Below, piece after piece: positions 7,792 to 15,909 of a stretch of 36,915 nucleotides of DNA; position 1 is the first letter of the stretch; every line of letters starts with the position of its first letter. The stretch is taken from IMG/VR virus record IMGVR_UViG_3300050120_000313, positions 1 through 36,915 of that record; one strand, 5' to 3'. A program made the position numbers and the translations under genes. The notes beneath the pieces are model-generated. The model was not told the DNA's origin. It worked only from the letters and a program-made list of their open reading frames with translations, and did no database searches. The stretch comes from a virus.

Positions 7792-8838
7792 ATGATCACT
7801 ATGGACGCATTCCGCGCAGACGCGTTTTCCGCCGTCTCGCTCACCCAGGCCGTCGACAAGCTGGGTTACGTGCCGCAATACCTCGGCACCATCCCGGGCC
7901 TGTTCACGCCGGCGCCGGTCCGCACCACCGCGGTCTGGATCGAGGAGCGCTCCAACGCTCCGGCCCTGATCCAGACCACCGATCGCGCTTCGCCGCCGAA
8001 GGTGCGTGGTGCCGAACAGCGCGGCGCGCGATCCTTCAAGACCAAGACCCTCGGCGAGGGCTCGCGCATCATGGCGGACGAGCTGCAGAACATCCGCGCC
8101 TTCGGCACCGAAACCGAGATGAAGACGCTGATGACCGAGCTCGCCCGCCGGCAGCTCCTGATCAAGAACGACATCGAACTCACCATGGAAAATTGGCGGC
8201 TCGGCGTCATCCAGGGCAAGCTGCTGGATGCCGACGGTTCCACGATCTATGACTGGAACGCGGAGTTCAGCCAGTCGCAGGGTTCCGAAGTCAATTGGGA
8301 CCTGCAGAACACGTCTCCCGCTTCCGGCATCCTACGCCAGACCTGCAACACCACGGTGCGGCATATCACCCGCAAGCTGCTGGGCGTCGGAGGTTCGAAC
8401 ATCAAGATCATGGCGGCCTGCGGCGACAAGTTCTGGGATGCCTTCACCTCGCATCCCGAAGTGCGCCAGACCTACCTCAACTGGATGGCAGCCGCCGACC
8501 TACGCACCGGGAATGCCTGGGAGACCTTCGACTTCGGCAACATCACCTGGTTCAACTATCGCTCGACCGACGATGGCGACACCACGGACACGCCTGTCGT
8601 CGGCATTCCCTCGACCCGCGCAAAGTTCTTCCCCGTAGGCGCTGGTATCTTCCAGATGGCCTATGCGCCGGCGCCGCGCTTTGAGTTCGCCAACACCCTG
8701 GGCATGCCGACCTATTCCTGGATGGTGCTCGACGAGAAGCGCGACATGTGGGCGGACTGCGAGACCTTCTCCTATCCGCTCGCGGTCTGCACCATGCCGG
8801 GCGCTCTTCTGAGCGGCAAGCGCACCAGCGCCGACTGA
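7792..8838 (+). CDS. Major capsid protein (gpE, lambda family)
   Basis: The 348-aa HK97-fold coat protein of the lambda E family (341 aa in lambda). Family-typical segments are FSAVSLTQAVDKLGYVPQYLG at the N terminus, RTTAVWIEER, the RSFKTKTLGEGSRIMADELQNIRAFG region, and the C-terminal YAPAPRFEFANTLG and LAVCTMPGALLSG stretch. It follows the decoration gene after 69 non-coding bases and is followed by a GC-rich hairpin at 8862-8883. Codon use is strongly GC3-biased, fitting high expression. Confidence 0.96.
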   Translation: MITMDAFRADAFSAVSLTQAVDKLGYVPQYLGTIPGLFTPAPVRTTAVWIEERSNAPALIQTTDRASPPKVRGAEQRGARSFKTKTLGEGSRIMADELQNIRAFGTETEMKTLMTELARRQLLIKNDIELTMENWRLGVIQGKLLDADGSTIYDWNAEFSQSQGSEVNWDLQNTSPASGILRQTCNTTVRHITRKLLGVGGSNIKIMAACGDKFWDAFTSHPEVRQTYLNWMAAADLRTGNAWETFDFGNITWFNYRSTDDGDTTDTPVVGIPSTRAKFFPVGAGIFQMAYAPAPRFEFANTLGMPTYSWMVLDEKRDMWADCETFSYPLAVCTMPGALLSGKRTSAD

Positions 8839-8861
8839 TCACCTCACTGAACAAGTATGAC

Positions 8862-8883
8862 CCCGCGCGGTACGCCGCGCGGG
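8862..8883. promoter_or_regulatory. Perfect hairpin after the capsid gene
   Basis: CCCGCGCGG and CCGCGCGGG form a perfect 9-bp stem around TACG, starting 24 bases after the capsid stop. No T-run follows, so it is not a canonical rho-independent terminator. It could protect the capsid mRNA 3' end, be an RNase processing site, or reduce read-through. A similar element follows the tail-tube gene. Confidence 0.55.
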
Positions 8884-8906
8884 TCTATCGCCAGAGATTG
8901 TCGAAA

Positions 8907-9125
8907 ATGAAAAAGAACAAGAAGGCGACGACGCTTTTTTCGGAACCGGTGAAGCGATCGGAGACGGGGAATTTCCGCATGCGTCTTGCGGCCGGAAAAT
9001 ACGCGATCAACGCCACCGAGGCCGAGGTCCATCTCGACGGCGCGCGCATTGCCGGCGGGGATGGCAGTTTCGAATTCGATATCGCCCGGGAAGCCTGGGT
9101 CGAGATCCACATCGTCAGGAGCTAG
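8907..9125 (+). CDS. Small hypothetical protein (72 aa) after capsid
   Basis: The protein starts with a very basic segment (MKKNKKATT) followed by a predicted beta-rich body (NFRMRLAAGKYAINA, VHLDGARI, FEFDIAREAWVEIHIV). ATG 8907 is the first start after the post-capsid hairpin; an AGAGA segment upstream is a weak ribosome site. It occupies the position of the lambda FI gene but does not resemble FI in sequence. A small beta-fold protein here could be a second capsid decoration protein, but I do not recognise a family. Confidence 0.6.
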   Translation: MKKNKKATTLFSEPVKRSETGNFRMRLAAGKYAINATEAEVHLDGARIAGGDGSFEFDIAREAWVEIHIVRS

Positions 9126-9129
9126 ATAA

Positions 9130-9420
9130 ATGGCAACGCTTTGGGTTACCGAATTCGACCAGGTCAGCTCCGCATTCGGTGCGCTAGCCGCGGCAAAGCT
9201 TCCGCCGGTCGCCGAGCAGAAGGTAGCGTTTGGCACCCCGACGGCCGCGCTGGGCGCGACGACCGTGATGGTGCGCCTGCGGGCCGACGCCTCATGCTCG
9301 GTGCACGTCAGCGACGCCGGCGATGCTGCTACCACCACCATGACGCCCTTGGATGCGAATGAGCCGGAATATTTTCTGGTGGCTGCCGGCAAGAAGATCA
9401 ACGCGATCGCGAACCCGTAA
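9130..9420 (+). CDS. Small beta-rich structural protein (96 aa), hypothetical
   Basis: Starts MATLWVTEFDQVSSAFG with AGGAG before ATG 9130, four bases after the previous stop. The body (VRLRADASCSVHVSD, EYFLVAAGKKINAIA) looks like a single beta-sandwich domain. Proteins of this size and style are common beside capsid genes in rhizobial phages, but no function is known to me. A capsid or fibre decoration role is plausible from location. Confidence 0.68.
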   Translation: MATLWVTEFDQVSSAFGALAAAKLPPVAEQKVAFGTPTAALGATTVMVRLRADASCSVHVSDAGDAATTTMTPLDANEPEYFLVAAGKKINAIANP

Positions 9421-9425
9421 AGATC

Positions 9426-9575
9426 ATGCCTCGGATCGGTAAACTCGGCGCTGGCGTAGGCCGCCTCGGTCTCCTTGGGGGAGCGGGAACGCCCACGCCT
9501 GCCTCAAACGATAACCTGTCGCTCAACTTCAACGTCGCCGCATCATTCTTATCCTACTTCATGGGGTTTTTCTAA
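9426..9575 (+). CDS. Small Gly-rich hypothetical protein (49 aa)
   Basis: A 49-aa ORF fills the gap between two phage genes. It begins MPRIGKLGAGVGRLGLLGG and ends with an aromatic hydrophobic tail (FLSYFMGFF); its TAA is immediately followed by the next ATG. Tight packing between neighbours and GC3-rich codons support translation, although the upstream ribosome site is weak. The glycine-rich start and hydrophobic tail could be a membrane-active or assembly peptide; the function is unknown. Confidence 0.5.
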   Translation: MPRIGKLGAGVGRLGLLGGAGTPTPASNDNLSLNFNVAASFLSYFMGFF

Positions 9576-10361
9576 ATGACCGGATCAATCTCAACACGTC
9601 CAGTTCTTGATGGTTCCGGCGCGCTATTGCCGCTCGGCGGTCGTTTCTTTGATGTAAGCGGCATCGGAGCAGGCCCGTGGGTGCCGGTTTCATTGCTCTA
9701 TGATCCGGTCAGCGGTGCTTTCGGCACGATCAAGGCCGCATCAACCGCTCCTGTTGCCGCCGATACTGCCGTCGTCGTTGCCGTCTCTCCAAATGGCTTA
9801 GTCCCCGTTGGACAAGCTCTTTCGGTGGCATCGACCCCGGTAGTGATCGCATCGGACCAAACTGCTGTCCCGATCAAACCCGGATCGACCGAAACGGCTG
9901 CAACAGGCGTCACGATAGGCACGTCTGGTGTCGGGTATCTCGGATGGCTTTCGAGTATTGCGAAGCTGCTTTCGAACAGCCTGACAGCGGCGGTGACGGG
10001 CGCGGTCAATCTTGTGGCTGCCACCACTGGCGGCCTCACTGAGACCGGCATCATCACCACGGCTGCGGCGAACGTAGGCTTCGTCAAGGCGAGTGCCGGA
10101 CAACTCTACAAGGTCGAGGTTAGCAACAGTTCGGCGAGCTGGGTTTACCTGAAACTCTACAACTCGGCCAGTGCCCCGACCGCGGGCGCGGGAACGCCGC
10201 AGCGCCGCATCGGCGTCCCGCCGAGCAGCACCTTGCTCACTACAACCGATATTGGGGGCGTTTATTCGACGGGCATCGGCTACGCGATCACGGGTGGCAC
10301 AGCGGATACGGACATGACCGCTATCGCTGCGGGCATCCTCGTCAACTTCCTCTATAAGTGA
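9576..10361 (+). CDS. Putative virion structural/fibre protein (261 aa)
   Basis: The protein has many short Val/Ala/Thr strands and few charged residues. Its N terminus (MTGSISTRPVLDGSGALLPLGG) is followed by a long stretch of the type SxxPVVIASDQTAVPIK, a pattern often seen in phage virion proteins. The C-terminal half (VGFVKASAGQLYKVEVSNSS, WVYLKLYNSAS, IGYAITGGTADTD) looks like a beta-sandwich knob. GGGG lies eight bases before ATG 9576. It opens the accessory block inserted between the head and connector genes. A role in head or tail fibres is inferred. Confidence 0.6.
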   Translation: MTGSISTRPVLDGSGALLPLGGRFFDVSGIGAGPWVPVSLLYDPVSGAFGTIKAASTAPVAADTAVVVAVSPNGLVPVGQALSVASTPVVIASDQTAVPIKPGSTETAATGVTIGTSGVGYLGWLSSIAKLLSNSLTAAVTGAVNLVAATTGGLTETGIITTAAANVGFVKASAGQLYKVEVSNSSASWVYLKLYNSASAPTAGAGTPQRRIGVPPSSTLLTTTDIGGVYSTGIGYAITGGTADTDMTAIAAGILVNFLYK

Positions 10362-10370
10362 GCCGGGTAA

Positions 10371-11216
10371 ATGGCAAATAGGTTTTGGGTTGGCGGGACC
10401 GCAACATGGGACGGTACGACTACAGCGAATTGGTCAACGACTTCTGGCGGGGGTAGTGGCGCTTCCGTTCCGGGGACAGCAGACGTTGCTGTGTTCGATG
10501 GAGGGTCCGGGGCCGCTGTTGTCACGGTAGCCGCAAGCATCGGTGGCACCAACACTCTTTCCGGAATTACACTCACAGGGACGGGTGGTTTCGCAGGTAC
10601 GCTGGATTTCAGTGTTAATAATCCCAGTTTGACGATGGCGTCGTTCAGCGTCACTGGCACGGCTGCACGGACGGTAAATCTTGGAACTGGCACGTTCACA
10701 CTAACAGGTATCAACGGGAACATCTGGGATGCAACAGTTGTAACAGGCCCTCTTACTTTAAGTGCCGGGTCAGCCACTTTAGTTGCTTCCAACACCACTC
10801 CGAATGCACCACGCACATTCGTACTGGGCGGTCAAATCTATGGAACGATTTCGGTCGGAGCGGTAACAAATTCAGAAACGATTGTATTCACTACGGGAAC
10901 CGTTGGTACGCTCAACATAACGGCACCGCAGAATTTGAATGTCACAGGGGGTAATACGCTAACGGTAACAAACCCATTTAATTGGGTTGGAACTAGCGGT
11001 TCGCAAATAGGAGTGATGTCGAATGCAGTCAATGTTTTGGCTGCTATTTCGGTAGCGTCGGGTGCTCCCACAATTGCATGGGCTGCGGTGAGGGCTTTAA
11101 CTTTTACCGGTGGAGCAACATTCACCGCTTCCAATTCATTCGATTTGAAATCCAATTCTGGAATATCCATAACCCCGCCCTCGGGTGGTGCCGGCGGCGG
11201 AGTCTTTGGCTCATGA
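10371..11216 (+). CDS. Beta-strand repeat virion protein (281 aa)
   Basis: The N terminus RFWVGGTATWDGTTTANWS followed by SVPGTADVAVFDGGSG is the start typical of beta-solenoid or 'autotransporter-like strand repeat' proteins. The rest is a series of Thr/Val/Gly strands such as LSGITLTGTGGFAGTLDF and TVGTLNITAPQNLNVTGG that would stack as a parallel beta-helix. Base composition drops towards AT relative to the head genes. Its stop overlaps the start of the following spike gene (ATGA), so the two are probably translated together and may form a two-part fibre. Confidence 0.62.
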   Translation: MANRFWVGGTATWDGTTTANWSTTSGGGSGASVPGTADVAVFDGGSGAAVVTVAASIGGTNTLSGITLTGTGGFAGTLDFSVNNPSLTMASFSVTGTAARTVNLGTGTFTLTGINGNIWDATVVTGPLTLSAGSATLVASNTTPNAPRTFVLGGQIYGTISVGAVTNSETIVFTTGTVGTLNITAPQNLNVTGGNTLTVTNPFNWVGTSGSQIGVMSNAVNVLAAISVASGAPTIAWAAVRALTFTGGATFTASNSFDLKSNSGISITPPSGGAGGGVFGS

Positions 11217-13432
11217 CGGTAGGTCTGCTAAATCTAGCACGCTCTGCGGCTATTCCGCGCGACGCCAACGGATGGTCAATTTTTACGCCCGCTCCGAGTA
11301 CAAAGATCATTTATGTCGCTGCCCCCGGCAGCGGTGGTTCTGACAGCAACGACGGATTGACGACCTCAACGCCCGTCACCACGCTGGCGCATGCAAAAAC
11401 ATTGATGCGAGGCCAAGGCTTTTCCGATTGGGTTCTTCTCAACAAGGGCGATACTTGGAACGAAGCTTTCGGTAATACGACAGTCGCGGGGCCGTCTGCC
11501 GGATGGTATTCGATGTTTGGTTCCTACGGAGCCGCCACTGGCCGGCCCAAGCTGAACTGCGGGAATTCCGCAGGTCTTTTCTTCGCCTCGCTGAACGGCG
11601 CGAATGTGGTGATAAACGGCCTCGATATTTATTGCGATGTCAATGATCCGGCAAGCGCGACCTACACAGCCCCGATTGCCATAAGCGCAGGAGCCCTGTC
11701 GGGCACTAGTGTGTTGACGTTTGCCTCACCACTTCCTTTGACAGTCCAGACCGGAATATCCGTCTACAATCTGACAACCGTCGCGGCAATTAGCAATACC
11801 AGCAACACTACTGCGACGGTTTCCGGCGATCGTCTGTCTCTCACCATCAGCACGCCACTTGCTGCAAATGTGTCCACCGGCGATTTGATCGAGTTTCATT
11901 GCGATGCGACCGGAATCGACGCACTTGGCAAGACGACTTTTCTCCATGTCGAAGATTGCAAACTCAGTTTTTGGCATAACGACGGCATCAATATCAGCAC
12001 CAATGGCGTCGACTGGCCTTTTAAGAACTACAACATTCGTCGTTGCGTAATTGTCGATGGCACTAGAAACACGCAGGGGTGCATTGTTCAAGATAATGCT
12101 TTGACCGTGACTCCTTTGACCAATCTTCCAACCAATTTGATCGAAGATTGTTTTTTCGATCACAACGGTTGGCAGCAGCAGGATAATTCGAATCCTCTAA
12201 GCCCGACGCTGATTGCTTCAGGAGGCACCGTATTTTGCCACGATGTGTATATGCACGATCTTTCTGGCAGCCTGACCCTTCAAAACAATATCTTAGCTAA
12301 TCCGTCTTTGAGTGGCGTCCAGCATCGCTCGAACGGCGTCGCATACAATAACGCGTTTATTCGCTGTCCAGTAGGGCTTAGTGTAGGGGGCGCTACTGGA
12401 ATGACAGCGGCAAGTTATAATACTTTTTCCGAAACCTGTGAAACCAAATTAACCATTCGAGCTACCAGCGCGATTACGAGTGCCGCTGGCGGAACACCAA
12501 ATGTTTTAAACTTCGACTTGGTTCCAGCTATGATTCCGGTAAGCGGTTGTAGAGTACGTAACCTTACAAACCCTTCTTCGATCTCGACGGCCAGTCCGCC
12601 CCTGGTAACGGGAAAAACCGCGACGACTGTTACCATTTTTTCTAATGTTCTATCCGACGTACAGGCCGGGGATGTCATCTGTTTCTTCACAGAGGAAGGA
12701 GCAAGTGCGAACCTTGGGTCTAATTCGGACCTCTATTTGCCTCTCGGACAAGGGGCTTGTGAGTTTGGCCCGCACAACGTTCTTTGTGCTCCGGCCACAT
12801 GGGGCATCTTCAACGGGAGAGGGATTACCAACACCTTTATGACCGCCTTCGCGCCATCAAATGTTCACGACAATTGGCTTATTGGTCAGTTCTACAGCAT
12901 TCAAGATAACGCCACCATCACGGGCGCGGTCTCCGACGCCAACGGAACCAAAGTAACCGTTCAAGCCACATCTAGTTCGGGCACTGCTGGGGCGTTTCTA
13001 GCTGGCCAGCCGATCACGATCTCGGGCATCACGTCGGGAACCACCGAACTAAACGGGACGTGGACAATCTTATCGGTTCCAGATACCTCTCACATCGTCA
13101 TTCCGGTGACGTTCGTACACACTTTCGTCGCGCCATCGATCGGAAATGTCGGGGTGTTTAACGGAGGAAACGTCTACACCAGCAACCACCAGGTTAATCC
13201 GGTCCATGCCAATCCGTTCACGGCGGGGATTGCGGCCCCGGCGACGTTCACCCTGGCCGGCACACCAACGGTCCCGGCTTATATGGCTTCGATTGGAGCC
13301 ACGGCCACCACAGAGGCATTCCTAGCTGCGTGCCGACTTCAGAGCAAGGATACGTGGGATGTGCGCTACACGGCTAACGCCTTGAACAATTACCTACGCG
13401 CGCAGACGAACGCGGCTATCCCGCTTCAGTAA
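11213..13432 (+). CDS. Right-handed beta-helix tailspike/polysaccharide-binding protein (739 aa)
   Basis: ATG 11213 overlaps the preceding stop by four bases, and GGAG lies about ten bases upstream; the frame is open further upstream but only as an out-of-frame overlap. The N-terminal segment KIIYVAAPGSGGSDSNDGL...TPVTTLAHA is the classic opening of parallel beta-helix proteins (DUF1565/pectate-lyase-like). Asn- and Asp-rich turns recur through residues about 130-450 (NNAFIRCPVG, DCKLSFWHNDGINIS). A later Thr/Ser-rich domain (about 600-680) resembles a carbohydrate-binding sandwich. It probably recognises or cuts a surface glycan; catalytic residues cannot be assigned. Its last 39 bp overlap the opposing acyltransferase gene. 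Confidence 0.72.
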   Translation: MTVGLLNLARSAAIPRDANGWSIFTPAPSTKIIYVAAPGSGGSDSNDGLTTSTPVTTLAHAKTLMRGQGFSDWVLLNKGDTWNEAFGNTTVAGPSAGWYSMFGSYGAATGRPKLNCGNSAGLFFASLNGANVVINGLDIYCDVNDPASATYTAPIAISAGALSGTSVLTFASPLPLTVQTGISVYNLTTVAAISNTSNTTATVSGDRLSLTISTPLAANVSTGDLIEFHCDATGIDALGKTTFLHVEDCKLSFWHNDGINISTNGVDWPFKNYNIRRCVIVDGTRNTQGCIVQDNALTVTPLTNLPTNLIEDCFFDHNGWQQQDNSNPLSPTLIASGGTVFCHDVYMHDLSGSLTLQNNILANPSLSGVQHRSNGVAYNNAFIRCPVGLSVGGATGMTAASYNTFSETCETKLTIRATSAITSAAGGTPNVLNFDLVPAMIPVSGCRVRNLTNPSSISTASPPLVTGKTATTVTIFSNVLSDVQAGDVICFFTEEGASANLGSNSDLYLPLGQGACEFGPHNVLCAPATWGIFNGRGITNTFMTAFAPSNVHDNWLIGQFYSIQDNATITGAVSDANGTKVTVQATSSSGTAGAFLAGQPITISGITSGTTELNGTWTILSVPDTSHIVIPVTFVHTFVAPSIGNVGVFNGGNVYTSNHQVNPVHANPFTAGIAAPATFTLAGTPTVPAYMASIGATATTEAFLAACRLQSKDTWDVRYTANALNNYLRAQTNAAIPLQ

Positions 13433-14383
13433 CGCAGAAAATATCCATCTTTTAAATCTAACGTCGATAAGTTCGTATGCTACAGCCGCCACGACGAATG
13501 CGGAAGCTAACAAAAACGCTGGACTGATGAATCCAAAAACCTTGTAGCAGAGAACGAACACGGGAAGTTGCAACAGATAGAGCGAGTAAGAAATGTCGCC
13601 GAGGCGATCCAAAATTTCGGATGATCGAAGCTTTCCGGATCGCGACAAAAGAACCACCGAAAAAGAGAGAACGAACGTCACCACGGCCAACGGCTCGTTG
13701 TTGATGGGTGAAAACCAAACCAGCAGAGATCCCATTAACAGCAAGATTGCGGCAAGCAAGTTGTCTCTGTTAAAATAGAGGATAAAACCGGTGGCGAATG
13801 GCCAGAAGTATTTCACGACATTGGCCTTGAGAGCCATAGTGTAAATCCATCCTCCATCAAACTTAATCGGCATCAGATAGAACGTGGCCGAAATGACCAT
13901 CAATGCTGCTAATGTCAACAACGAAGCGCGCTTCAAAAATGGCGATGCGAGATAGAAAGCCGATTCGACGGCAAGCGACCAAACGACTCCGTTGAAAGCC
14001 ACGCTCTTTACCACAAACATCTGAAGCATAAGAATGTTTCCGATGGCAGTCGCCGCTCCCCTGGCTTCAAGTTCGTACATTGGTAATTGAAAGTTACCTA
14101 GCCACACTTCCAGAACAATCCCGGAGAGCACAGCGAAAAAATACATTGGGTAAATTCGTTTAAATCGCCGAAAATAAAATCCAGATTCGTCTCTATCCAG
14201 CGAAGCTGCGATGGAAAATCCGGAGACTAAGAGAAATCCGACGACCGCCGCTTTGCCACCAAACATCTCAAGTCCGGTCGAGATCGCGTCACGTTTGAAC
14301 CAAACCAAATGCGCCCCGCAGACAATGGTCGCTAGGGTAATTCGGAGGCCGGCTAACAGGCTCCAATTAATTTCGTTAGGCAT
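13394..14383 (-). CDS. Membrane acyltransferase 3 (OafA/O-acetyltransferase family)
   Basis: A 329-aa polytopic membrane protein with the landmarks of the acyltransferase-3 family: LRITLATIVCGAHLVWF with His25 in the first membrane segment, GFLLVSGFSI (49-58), the arginine motif FYFRRFKRIYPMYF (69-82) and VVWSLAVESAFYL (133-145). Such enzymes move acetyl groups to O-antigen or other surface sugars, and phage copies cause serotype conversion. It is the only minus-strand gene inside the head-tail block, is visibly AT-richer than its neighbours and ends convergently inside the spike gene, all signs of a separately acquired and expressed cargo gene. No clear promoter was found in front of it. Confidence 0.88.
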   Translation of the reverse strand: MPNEINWSLLAGLRITLATIVCGAHLVWFKRDAISTGLEMFGGKAAVVGFLLVSGFSIAASLDRDESGFYFRRFKRIYPMYFFAVLSGIVLEVWLGNFQLPMYELEARGAATAIGNILMLQMFVVKSVAFNGVVWSLAVESAFYLASPFLKRASLLTLAALMVISATFYLMPIKFDGGWIYTMALKANVVKYFWPFATGFILYFNRDNLLAAILLLMGSLLVWFSPINNEPLAVVTFVLSFSVVLLSRSGKLRSSEILDRLGDISYSLYLLQLPVFVLCYKVFGFISPAFLLASAFVVAAVAYELIDVRFKRWIFSALLKRDSRVRLRA

Positions 14384-14502
14384 CCCGCCACGCTACTCCA
14401 CGTTGCCATCCCCGCCTAGCCCAACTTCGGTCTTGACAGCCTGAAATCCTCACTCCCTCAGGGGGAGCGGGAAACCCTTTCGTCCGAACGGACACTTGAA
14501 CA

Positions 14503-14817
14503 ATGACCTATGCCTCCGATACCGCCCAGGCCGTTGTCGACGACACCTATGCGGAATTCGGGCGCGCGGCGACCTTTACGCCCTCAGGGGGATCGCTAGT
14601 CCCGTGCACCATTATCGTCGACCTTCGCGACGAAGGCTCTCGGCCTGACGATGGAAGACCGATCGCGGGGCAGATCACGATCGAGGTTCGCGCCAGTGAA
14701 ATCGCTTCACCCGCCCATGGCGATAGCTTTGCGTTTGATACCCGTACCGTCACCGTGATGAACCGCCCGATGCTCGACGAGGAAGAGGGCCTGGTCTGGA
14801 AGATGTGGGCGACATGA
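14503..14817 (+). CDS. Head-tail joining protein (gpFII-like)
   Basis: 104 aa, against 117 for lambda gpFII. The N terminus (TAQAVVDDTYAEFGRAATF) is followed by strands PCTIIVDLRD, QITIEVRASEI, DSFAFDTRTVTVM and a C-terminal LVWKMW, the strand pattern of the Phage_attach family. FII forms the ring that closes the head and docks the tail. The gene resumes the lambda order after the accessory block. Its stop overlaps the next ATG (ATGA). Confidence 0.78.
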   Translation: MTYASDTAQAVVDDTYAEFGRAATFTPSGGSLVPCTIIVDLRDEGSRPDDGRPIAGQITIEVRASEIASPAHGDSFAFDTRTVTVMNRPMLDEEEGLVWKMWAT

Positions 14818-15470
14818 TCAGCGCGGATTTGATGGCCCCGATCGACATCGACCTGCTGCTGGCCGACGGATTGTCGCCGGAGGCACAGAGTGCCGCCATC
14901 GCCGATTTTGCACAAAGCGTGCTGGACGAGGCGATCGCGATCGATACCGAGGCGCTCGGCGAGGCGCCGGAACATCAGACCATCGTCGACGGCGTCCTGG
15001 GCGCAGCGCTGGACAGTGTCCGTCCGGACGGCACCATCGTCTTTCAGTTCGATCTGGCAGGCGAGGTGGTGGCCTGGATCGAGCAGCAGCTGATCGTTCA
15101 CTCGCCGGTCGGATCCGGCAAGTTCGATCCGCATCCTGGGCTCTATCAGAGATCTCATGCGGTCTATGCCGATGGCGCGAAAGTCGATGCCGCTTCGATT
15201 CCTCCGGGCACAAAGGAAATCGTGCTGGCGCCGACGGTGCCATATGCGCGCCTGATCGAGCCCGATGGCCCGCGTCCAGGTGAATCGCGCCAGGCGCCGG
15301 ATGGCGTCTACCAGGCCATCGCCGAGCTGGCGCGGCGGCGATTTGCCGGCACGGAGATCAGTTTTCAGTACCGCACCGTGCCGGACATGGTCGCGCTGCC
15401 GCCGTCAGGCCGGAGGCACAAGGAAAGCCCGCGCGACCTGCCGCAGCCGGCCATCGTCATCGAACTGTAG
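14814..15470 (+). CDS. Minor tail protein Z-like / tail completion protein
   Basis: The 218-aa product begins at ATG 14814, overlapping the FII stop by four bases; a GTG at 14805 is possible but less likely. The central segment LIVHSPVGSGKFDPHPGLYQRSH is the hallmark of gpZ/HK97 gp10-type tail completion proteins, which fold around a compact beta core with long helices. A YARLIEP segment and a C-terminal PPSGRR tail follow. In lambda, Z acts with U in finishing the tail end that binds the head. Confidence 0.75.
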   Translation: MISADLMAPIDIDLLLADGLSPEAQSAAIADFAQSVLDEAIAIDTEALGEAPEHQTIVDGVLGAALDSVRPDGTIVFQFDLAGEVVAWIEQQLIVHSPVGSGKFDPHPGLYQRSHAVYADGAKVDAASIPPGTKEIVLAPTVPYARLIEPDGPRPGESRQAPDGVYQAIAELARRRFAGTEISFQYRTVPDMVALPPSGRRHKESPRDLPQPAIVIEL

Positions 15471-15482
15471 AGCACCCATCGC

Positions 15483-15896
15483 ATGGCAAGTGGAACGGTC
15501 AAGGCCGCGGTCGAGACGCGCCTGCAATCATGGGCGTCGTTGGCGCAATATCCGTTTTTCGACGAGAACGACGTCGCTCCTTTGCCGAAGACGCTGCATC
15601 TGACGATCGAATATCCGGTCGCCAACGAGGACCGCATCACCATTGGCGCCAAGCCTGCGATCTTCCGCGAAACCGGCGCCATCCGCTTTGTGATTCATAT
15701 CCTCAATATGAGCGGGCTTTCTTCCGCGCTCACGGCGATCGATTCCCTGCGCGACCTGTTTCGCGAACAAACGCTCGGCGCCGGCATCGAGACCTTCGAA
15801 GCGCCGCCTGCGGTATTCGATAAATCCAATCGCAGCAGCACGTTCTATCTGCTCGCCTCCGTCGTCACCTATCGCTTCGACCTCTTGAAATCCTAA
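15483..15896 (+). CDS. Tail terminator protein (gpU-like, DUF4128)
   Basis: 137 aa, close to lambda gpU (131 aa). The helix VKAAVETRLQSWA, the LHLTIEYPVAN and GAIRFVIHILNMSG strands, a central helix (LTAIDSLRDLF) and a final strand SVVTYRFDLL match the DUF4128/tail-terminator layout. This ring stops tail-tube polymerisation at the correct length. It sits between Z and the tail tube as in lambda. Confidence 0.8.
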   Translation: MASGTVKAAVETRLQSWASLAQYPFFDENDVAPLPKTLHLTIEYPVANEDRITIGAKPAIFRETGAIRFVIHILNMSGLSSALTAIDSLRDLFREQTLGAGIETFEAPPAVFDKSNRSSTFYLLASVVTYRFDLLKS

Positions 15897-15909
15897 AGGG
15901 AGCCCGACC

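Noticed and set aside
14384-14502. Promoter for the acyltransferase gene
   Set aside because: TTGACA occurs on the plus strand at about 14432-14437, but on the minus strand I found no -35/-10 pair with acceptable spacing. It is therefore not called.
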